Source of the DNA: Pseudomonadota bacterium
Lineage (GTDB): Bacteria > Pseudomonadota > Gammaproteobacteria > Steroidobacterales > Steroidobacteraceae
Direction: 5' to 3'
Length of the DNA stretch: 19,126 nucleotides
Assembly: GCA_021817875.1 (NCBI GenBank)
Contig: JAKAFQ010000014.1
Location: 1-19,126, forward strand
Shown here: positions 14,802-19,126 of the stretch, in pieces
Numbering within the stretch: position 1 is the first letter of the stretch
Layout of the letters: each line of letters begins with the position of its first letter
Notes under the pieces: generated by a model
What the model saw: the letters and a program-made list of their open reading frames with translations, nothing else
What the model was told of the DNA's origin: nothing
Databases searched by the model: none
Program-made: the position numbers and the translations under genes

Positions 14802-14951
14802 TTCGGATCCCGCACCTGCGCCGCTCCGGGATCGACACCTCCGCCTCACCCTGTCCGCTGATGACACGTCGCAAGCGGCCATCCGGATACGCTTCGACGA
14901 GCATGGCGCAAGAGCGCCGGCCCGTGCCTGACGACCTTCGCCGGCCCGCTC

Positions 14952-15884
14952 TCAGCGACGGCTGCCGATATAGACATCGACCAGTTCACCCGGATAGAGC
15001 GCCGTGCCCCGTGGCGGGGTGAACCGGAACAGGATCGGCAGAACCCGGGTGTCGACCTGCTCCTGCCGTCCATCGGACAGCTCGATCTTCGGGGTAACGT
15101 ATGGATCGATCCGCACGAACTTCAGCGGGATGCCCACCTCGCTGCCGCCGCGGATGAACATCTGCGCCGTGATGTCGGCGGCCGGGGGCAGGCGCGGAAC
15201 GAGGATCTCGTCCAGGTAGGCCTTGACCTGCAGGCCGGCGCTCAGTGGCTGCATGACGAGGACCGGGTCGTTGCCCTGGGTGTACGTGTCGTAGATTCCC
15301 TGCGGGGAAACGTAGCTGCCCACGGTGGCGACGTTGCGCAGCACGACGCCGGTGACCGGTGCGCGCAGCACGTACTCGCGCAGCAGCGCCGCATCCGCAG
15401 CCCGGACTTCAATCGCCACCCTCAGGTTCTCGCGCGCGACGCGCAGATTGTCCCGAGCGCTGAGCAGTGCGAGATGACTCACCGCGCGGCGGTCGAAGGC
15501 CGCCTGCTTCACGAGGATCGCCAGCTGGTCATGCTGGTAGACGAGCGTGGCGCGGGCCGCGGCCACCTTGGCACTGTCCGCGGCGACCACACGCCGCTGC
15601 ACTGCGTCATCGATCGCCAGCAGCGGGGCGCCCAGGGAGACCCGCATGCCCGGACGCACGTAGACACGGACCGCCGGGCCCGCAACCTGTGGATAGACGT
15701 TGATGTCATCGCCACTCGCCTGCTCACTCTGGATGATGCCCTCGGCAGAGATGCCGGTAGGATACGGATCGCGGCTGACCGCGAGCGGAGTCTGCGTGGG
15801 CAGCTTGCGTCCGTACAAATAGGCGCTCACCAGGCCTGCAACGACCCCGAGCAACGCTATGGCAAACAGGAGTTTCGGCTTCAT
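14952..15884 (-). CDS. HlyD/DevB-type periplasmic adaptor (membrane fusion protein)
   Basis: The 310-residue protein joins an inner-membrane ABC transporter to an outer-membrane channel. One N-terminal membrane anchor (about residues 5-24) is followed by the first half of a lipoyl domain (INVYPQVAGPAVRVYVRPGMRVSLGAPLLAI, about 61-91). An alpha-helical hairpin rich in Ala, Arg and Leu (about 95-165) follows, then the second lipoyl half LRAPVTGVVLRNVATVGSYV, and a beta-barrel domain ending in YPGELVDVYIG. Its ATG overlaps the ATPase stop as ATGA (15881-15884), so the two are translationally coupled. The hairpin is shorter than in HlyD itself, fitting DevB-like adaptors. It is the last gene of the exporter operon in this window. 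Confidence 0.92.
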   Translation of the reverse strand: MKPKLLFAIALLGVVAGLVSAYLYGRKLPTQTPLAVSRDPYPTGISAEGIIQSEQASGDDINVYPQVAGPAVRVYVRPGMRVSLGAPLLAIDDAVQRRVVAADSAKVAAARATLVYQHDQLAILVKQAAFDRRAVSHLALLSARDNLRVARENLRVAIEVRAADAALLREYVLRAPVTGVVLRNVATVGSYVSPQGIYDTYTQGNDPVLVMQPLSAGLQVKAYLDEILVPRLPPAADITAQMFIRGGSEVGIPLKFVRIDPYVTPKIELSDGRQEQVDTRVLPILFRFTPPRGTALYPGELVDVYIGSRR

Positions 15885-16567
15885 GCGGCGGATTGCGGCG
15901 GGTCGACGATGCGACCGTCCTCCATGTGAATGATTCGTGAGGCGTATTCGTAGATGCGATCGTCATGGGTCACGACGATGATCGCCCGCCGCTCGTTGAG
16001 AACATGGCTGTGCACGAAGGCGACGATCCGCCGTCCGGTATCGCCATCGAGCGAGGCCGTCGGCTCATCGAGCACCAGCAGATCCGGCTCGGCGACCATG
16101 GCGCGGGCGATCGCGACCCGCTGCTGCTCGCCGCCGCTCAGGCGATGCGGCGTCAGCCGCGCCTTGTCTGCGAGTTCGACGACCTCGAGAACGCCGCGGG
16201 CCCTCTCGAGACTGCGCTCCCAGGGCACGTGGCGCAGGATCAGCGGCACCGCGATGTTCTCGAGCACCGTCAGACGCGGAAACAGGTGGTAGTCCTGGAA
16301 CACGAATCCCAGGGTGTGCAGCCGGAAGTCGGCCAGCGCATCGGCGCTCAGGCGCCAGATGTCCTGGCCTTCGACCACCACCGTGCCGGCGTTCGGGCGC
16401 AGGATGCCCGAGATCACGCTGAGCAGGGTCGTCTTGCCCGATCCGGAGGGCCCGACGATGTAGAGCATTTCGTTGTGATCGACGCTGAAGGTGACATTGC
16501 GCAGCGCATCGGTGCGCGTCGGCGCCTCGCCGAACCACTTGCTCACGCTCTCCACGCTGAGAATCAT
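15881..16567 (-). CDS. ABC transporter ATPase, MacB/LolD/DevA type
   Basis: The 228-residue ATPase has all the expected motifs: Walker A GPSGSGKT (39-46), Q-loop FVFQDYH (Gln91), signature LSGGEQQR (143-150), Walker B LLVLDEPT with Glu168, and the switch His201 in VVTHDD. Length and sequence fit the MacB/LolD/DevA subfamily, which powers FtsX-like permeases that act as mechanotransmitters rather than classic importers. The start ATG 16567 lies two bases after the permease stop and the gene ends in an ATGA overlap with the adaptor gene. Nothing suggests loss of activity. The cargo is set by the partner proteins and cannot be read from this subunit. Confidence 0.96.
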   Translation of the reverse strand: MILSVESVSKWFGEAPTRTDALRNVTFSVDHNEMLYIVGPSGSGKTTLLSVISGILRPNAGTVVVEGQDIWRLSADALADFRLHTLGFVFQDYHLFPRLTVLENIAVPLILRHVPWERSLERARGVLEVVELADKARLTPHRLSGGEQQRVAIARAMVAEPDLLVLDEPTASLDGDTGRRIVAFVHSHVLNERRAIIVVTHDDRIYEYASRIIHMEDGRIVDPPQSAA

Positions 16568-16569
16568 GC

Positions 16570-17706
16570 TCAGCTCCGGAACACGATGAACGGGTCGATG
16601 CGCAGAATGCGGCGGATGCCGATATAGGCGGAAACCCCCGAAATGACCAGCACCATGACCAGCGCCATGAATATGTTCTGGAAGGTGATCATCGCGGCAT
16701 AGTTCGGAATGCGCAGCTTGCCGAAGGCGACCAGCGCGGAGGCGAGCATCACCCCGAAGCCGAACCCGAGGAAGCTCACCACGAGCGACTGATAGAAGAT
16801 CATCGCCATGAGCTCGCCGCTGCGCGCGCCGATGGCCTTCAGCGCACCGAAGCGTTCCAGATTGTCCAGCACGAACATGTAGAAGGTCTCGCCCGCGATC
16901 GACAGCCCGACGATGAAGCTGATCAGGGTCATGATCAGAATGTTCGTGCCCATCGCCGTCTGGAACTCGTAGAAACGGTCGTTGCGGGTGGTGAATTCCC
17001 CGGCCGTCAACGCCCGGTAGCCGAGCCGGGCGACCGCCCGCTTGATCGCGGGAATGGCGGCGGCGGACTTCGGCTGAGCCAGGATGAACGACATCCGGTA
17101 GCGCGTCGACGGCAGATCCTGTGTTGCGCGGCTGTAGGTCGTGTACAGGGTCGGCAGGCCGAACAGGCTTCCGACGGACACGTGGGCAATCCCGGCGACG
17201 ACGCCGCGATGATCATTGATCTCGAAAGTCGTGCCGATCTTCGGGCTGCCGAGCTTGGCGTAGTTCGCATCGCGCACCACGAAGAAGGCATTGTTGCCGT
17301 AGATGTCCAGGGTGTGCCCATCGAGGAGCTCGGGTCGTCCGAACAGTGTCGCATCATCGAGTCCGATGACCGTCGCGGACTGGTAGGTGCCGTCGCCGAG
17401 GCGCACCAGTCCGGCCCCGACGTACAGCGGCACGGCGTAATCGATGCCGGGGATGCTGCGGACCGCATCCAGCACGTAGTTCGGCATCGGGATGCTGTTC
17501 TGGGGCGTCTGGACGTCAGGATCCATGACCCACATCCTGGCGCCGATGTTGATGATGTTGCCCGCGGAGTGCTCGATGATGCCGAAGAACATCGAGGTCA
17601 TCAGCATCATCAGGAACACGGCAAAGGTAATGCCGATCACGAGTGTCATGAACTTGCCGCGGTCTCCGAGCAGCAGTTTCAGCGCCAGCCGGAGCACGCC
17701 GCTCAT
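16570..17706 (-). CDS. ABC exporter permease, FtsX/DevC-like
   Basis: The 378-residue permease starts MSGVLRLALKLLLGDRGKF, the typical 'LAWKLLL-D+G+F' entry of DevC-like proteins. The first membrane helix follows (about 20-43), then a large periplasmic domain of some 210 residues. Three C-terminal helices come last (starting near ILIMTLISFIVGLSIAG, then MIFYQSLVVSFLGFGFGV, then MALVMVLVISGVSAYIGI). NLERFGALKAIGAR between the helices is the FtsX-domain coupling motif. ATG 17706 overlaps the outer-membrane-factor stop as ATGA. The frame continues far upstream in the shadow of the previous gene, but that part is not conserved. It works with the ATPase and adaptor to move substrate, probably from the periplasm or outer leaflet, across the outer membrane. 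Confidence 0.93.
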   Translation of the reverse strand: MSGVLRLALKLLLGDRGKFMTLVIGITFAVFLMMLMTSMFFGIIEHSAGNIINIGARMWVMDPDVQTPQNSIPMPNYVLDAVRSIPGIDYAVPLYVGAGLVRLGDGTYQSATVIGLDDATLFGRPELLDGHTLDIYGNNAFFVVRDANYAKLGSPKIGTTFEINDHRGVVAGIAHVSVGSLFGLPTLYTTYSRATQDLPSTRYRMSFILAQPKSAAAIPAIKRAVARLGYRALTAGEFTTRNDRFYEFQTAMGTNILIMTLISFIVGLSIAGETFYMFVLDNLERFGALKAIGARSGELMAMIFYQSLVVSFLGFGFGVMLASALVAFGKLRIPNYAAMITFQNIFMALVMVLVISGVSAYIGIRRILRIDPFIVFRS

Positions 17707-19126
17707 GGGCGTTGTGCCCCGGCGCGCGCGGCGAGGCCCGGGCGGTCCGGCCACCCGTCGCCCCCGAGCGCAACGAACAACGCCGTCGTGTCCTGCAATC
17801 GCGCCGCCGTGATGCTCGCCGAAGCCACCCGCGCGTTCTGATAATTGATCTCTGCGACGACTACCACCGAGAAGTCGGTCGCGCCGGAGCGGTAGCCGGA
17901 TTCGGCGAGACCGATCTGAGCGTGCAGCGCGCGGGTCAAACGTTCCTGTTCGCGTGCAGCGGCGGCATCGTGCTCGAGGGCGCGCAGCGCATCGGCAACC
18001 TGCTGGAACGCTCCGAGAACAGTGCTGCGGTAAATGGCGCGCGCAGCATCGTATGTCGCATAGGCCGCACGTTCCTGCGCGCGAAGCTTGCCACCCTCGA
18101 AAATGGGTTGGGCAAGAGCGCCGCCGATGCTCCAGACGGAGCTCGATGCACTGAACAGCCTGCCGGCCGTGAGCGCGGTCGAGCCCGCGGAGGCGCTCAG
18201 TGTCACCAGGGGAAAGAGTTGTGCCTTGGCGATACCCACGCCGGTGAGTGCGTAGCGCATCTGTGCTTCGGCGATCCGGATGTCCGGCCGGTGGCGCAGC
18301 AGACTCGAGGGCAGCGCCACCGGAATGTCCCGCGGCAGCGTGAATTCCCGGAGCGTGAAGCTGCCGCCCCGCGCCCGGCTCGGCGAGTGGCCGAGCAGCA
18401 CCGCGAGCAGGTGCCGGTAGACGGCCAGCTGCTGCTGCAGCGGCGGCAGCTGCGATTCGCTCGCGGAGAGTTGTGCGCGCTGCGCCAGGACATTGGCGTA
18501 CGGCACGCCCCCGCCGCGGTATTGTGACTCGATGAGTCGCAGCAGGCGCCGCTGTGCGGCGATGAGCGCCCTCGTCGCCCTGATCCGGGCGGTTGCGGCC
18601 GCCGTGCCGATTGCGGCGTCGACCACATTGCCGGCGAGTGTCAGACGCGTGACGGCCAGGGCGGCGTCCTGAGCCTCCATCTGGGCCTCGCTGCCGCGGT
18701 AGACGAGGCGATTGATTCCGAAGAGGTCCGGGTAGTAGCTGACCGCGACGCTGCCGGTGTACAGTGAAAACGTGGAGCCGGGCAGATGACCGCCGAAATT
18801 CGCGCCCGAGTTTTTGGTCCGGGCAGCGCCCAAGTCGACACCGACCTGGGGGTACAGCACCGAGCCGGAGATCCGCACATTGGCCCGGGCGACGCGTAGC
18901 TGCGCTTGCGCGGCGGCCACCGTGGGGCTGCGACGCAAGGCGAATGCGACGGTGGAGTCGAGCCGTGGTGAGCCGAACAGCTGCCACCAGGGACGCGACA
19001 GCGTGGCGCCATACGTGAAGGTCTGAGGTGCGATCCGCTGGTCGGTGCCGGTGTCAGACCGGTGCGGCGCCGGGGCGGCCGTGTACTGCGGCGCGGTCCG
19101 CACCGCAGGCACGCGCAGCGGCGGAG
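17703..19126 (-). CDS. NodT/TolC-type outer-membrane factor, N-terminus outside window
   Basis: The frame is open to the right edge, so the signal peptide and probable lipobox are missing; about 474 residues are present. The order of features fits the RND/ABC efflux outer-membrane lipoprotein family: WWQLFGSPRLDSTVAFAL (the conserved WW-x-F-x-D-x2-L-like opening), long heptad-like helices with AQAQLRVARANVRIS, the repeat of the fold after LLRHRPDIRIAEAQMRYA, then AKAQLFPLVTLSASAG, and the C-terminal LGGDGW. LRHRPDI and FP-x2-x-L-S motifs are hallmarks of NodT members. It forms a trimeric channel that docks to the HlyD-type adaptor encoded three genes downstream. The stop overlaps the permease ATG as ATGA, so it is the first visible gene of the exporter operon. 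Confidence 0.93.
   Translation of the reverse strand, partial: PPLRVPAVRTAPQYTAAPAPHRSDTGTDQRIAPQTFTYGATLSRPWWQLFGSPRLDSTVAFALRRSPTVAAAQAQLRVARANVRISGSVLYPQVGVDLGAARTKNSGANFGGHLPGSTFSLYTGSVAVSYYPDLFGINRLVYRGSEAQMEAQDAALAVTRLTLAGNVVDAAIGTAAATARIRATRALIAAQRRLLRLIESQYRGGGVPYANVLAQRAQLSASESQLPPLQQQLAVYRHLLAVLLGHSPSRARGGSFTLREFTLPRDIPVALPSSLLRHRPDIRIAEAQMRYALTGVGIAKAQLFPLVTLSASAGSTALTAGRLFSASSSVWSIGGALAQPIFEGGKLRAQERAAYATYDAARAIYRSTVLGAFQQVADALRALEHDAAAAREQERLTRALHAQIGLAESGYRSGATDFSVVVVAEINYQNARVASASITAARLQDTTALFVALGGDGWPDRPGLAARAGAQRP

Larger units (their letters stand above)
14651..14951. other. Intergenic region between the exporter operon and tetR, with paired dyads
   Basis: These 301 bases hold no supported gene. 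They include the tetR upstream region and the end of the exporter transcript. Two related inverted elements are listed separately. No hairpin followed by a T-run is visible on either strand. Confidence 0.5.

Noticed and set aside
1..19126. Search by eye for CRISPR arrays, tRNA genes, insertion-sequence ends and attachment sites.
   Set aside because: No regularly spaced repeats, cloverleaf-like segments, transposase or integrase frames or terminal inverted repeats were seen; gene style is uniform along the window.

Overview
The window is GC-rich, gene-dense bacterial chromosome with no tRNA, rRNA, CRISPR array or recognisable insertion sequence. The mix of RimO, a di-haem c4-like cytochrome, YqgE/AlgH, a NodT-type outer-membrane factor and VanA-like Rieske chemistry points to a Gram-negative proteobacterium. 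I favour a high-GC Gammaproteobacterium, but that is inference from protein style and not a phylogeny. I recognise 17 protein genes, two of them cut by the window edges, plus one short reductase-like remnant.

Left part (1-6211). The tail of a Ser/Thr protein kinase is followed by a GT4 glycosyltransferase with a good sigma70-type promoter. Converging on it is a minus-strand pair: a class I methyltransferase and an unrecognised 137-residue protein. In front of the methyltransferase, in the same frame and separated by a single TGA, is a 51-residue stub of a short-chain dehydrogenase. Diverging from the stub is an exported PEBP/YbhB-like protein, then rimO, then a DMT-family permease ending in a very histidine-rich tail.

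Middle part (6212-9522). A PmtA-like methyltransferase and an apparently exported YqgE/AlgH protein lie on the minus strand. A dyad-rich non-coding stretch follows, then a small DUF6494-type protein on the plus strand and a periplasmic di-haem cytochrome c on the minus strand.

Right part (9523-19126). An HSL-type esterase/hydrolase diverges from a GMC-family flavin oxidoreductase across 556 bp. The oxidoreductase is followed by a single-component-type Rieske oxygenase and a convergent TetR-family regulator. Hydrolase, dehydrogenase and oxygenase together look like a small catabolic set for an ester, alcohol or methoxylated compound, but no Rieske reductase is encoded here. The Rieske gene has a promoter with a perfect 7-5-7 inverted repeat over the predicted start of transcription, and the TetR gene has its own pair of related dyads upstream. 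Beyond it is a tightly coupled minus-strand exporter operon: outer-membrane factor, DevC-type permease, MacB/LolD-type ATPase and HlyD-type adaptor. Two of its three junctions are ATGA overlaps and the third has a 2-bp gap. A tripartite exporter plus a TetR-regulated oxygenase would fit turnover and extrusion of an aromatic or hydrophobic compound, but nothing in the sequence proves the two are linked.

The observations most worth checking are the operator-like repeat over the Rieske promoter, the paired 15-bp inverted elements upstream of tetR, the dyads around the exported AlgH gene's promoter, and the SDR-stub/TGA/methyltransferase arrangement. I see no clear evidence for a wholly new defence or mobile system.
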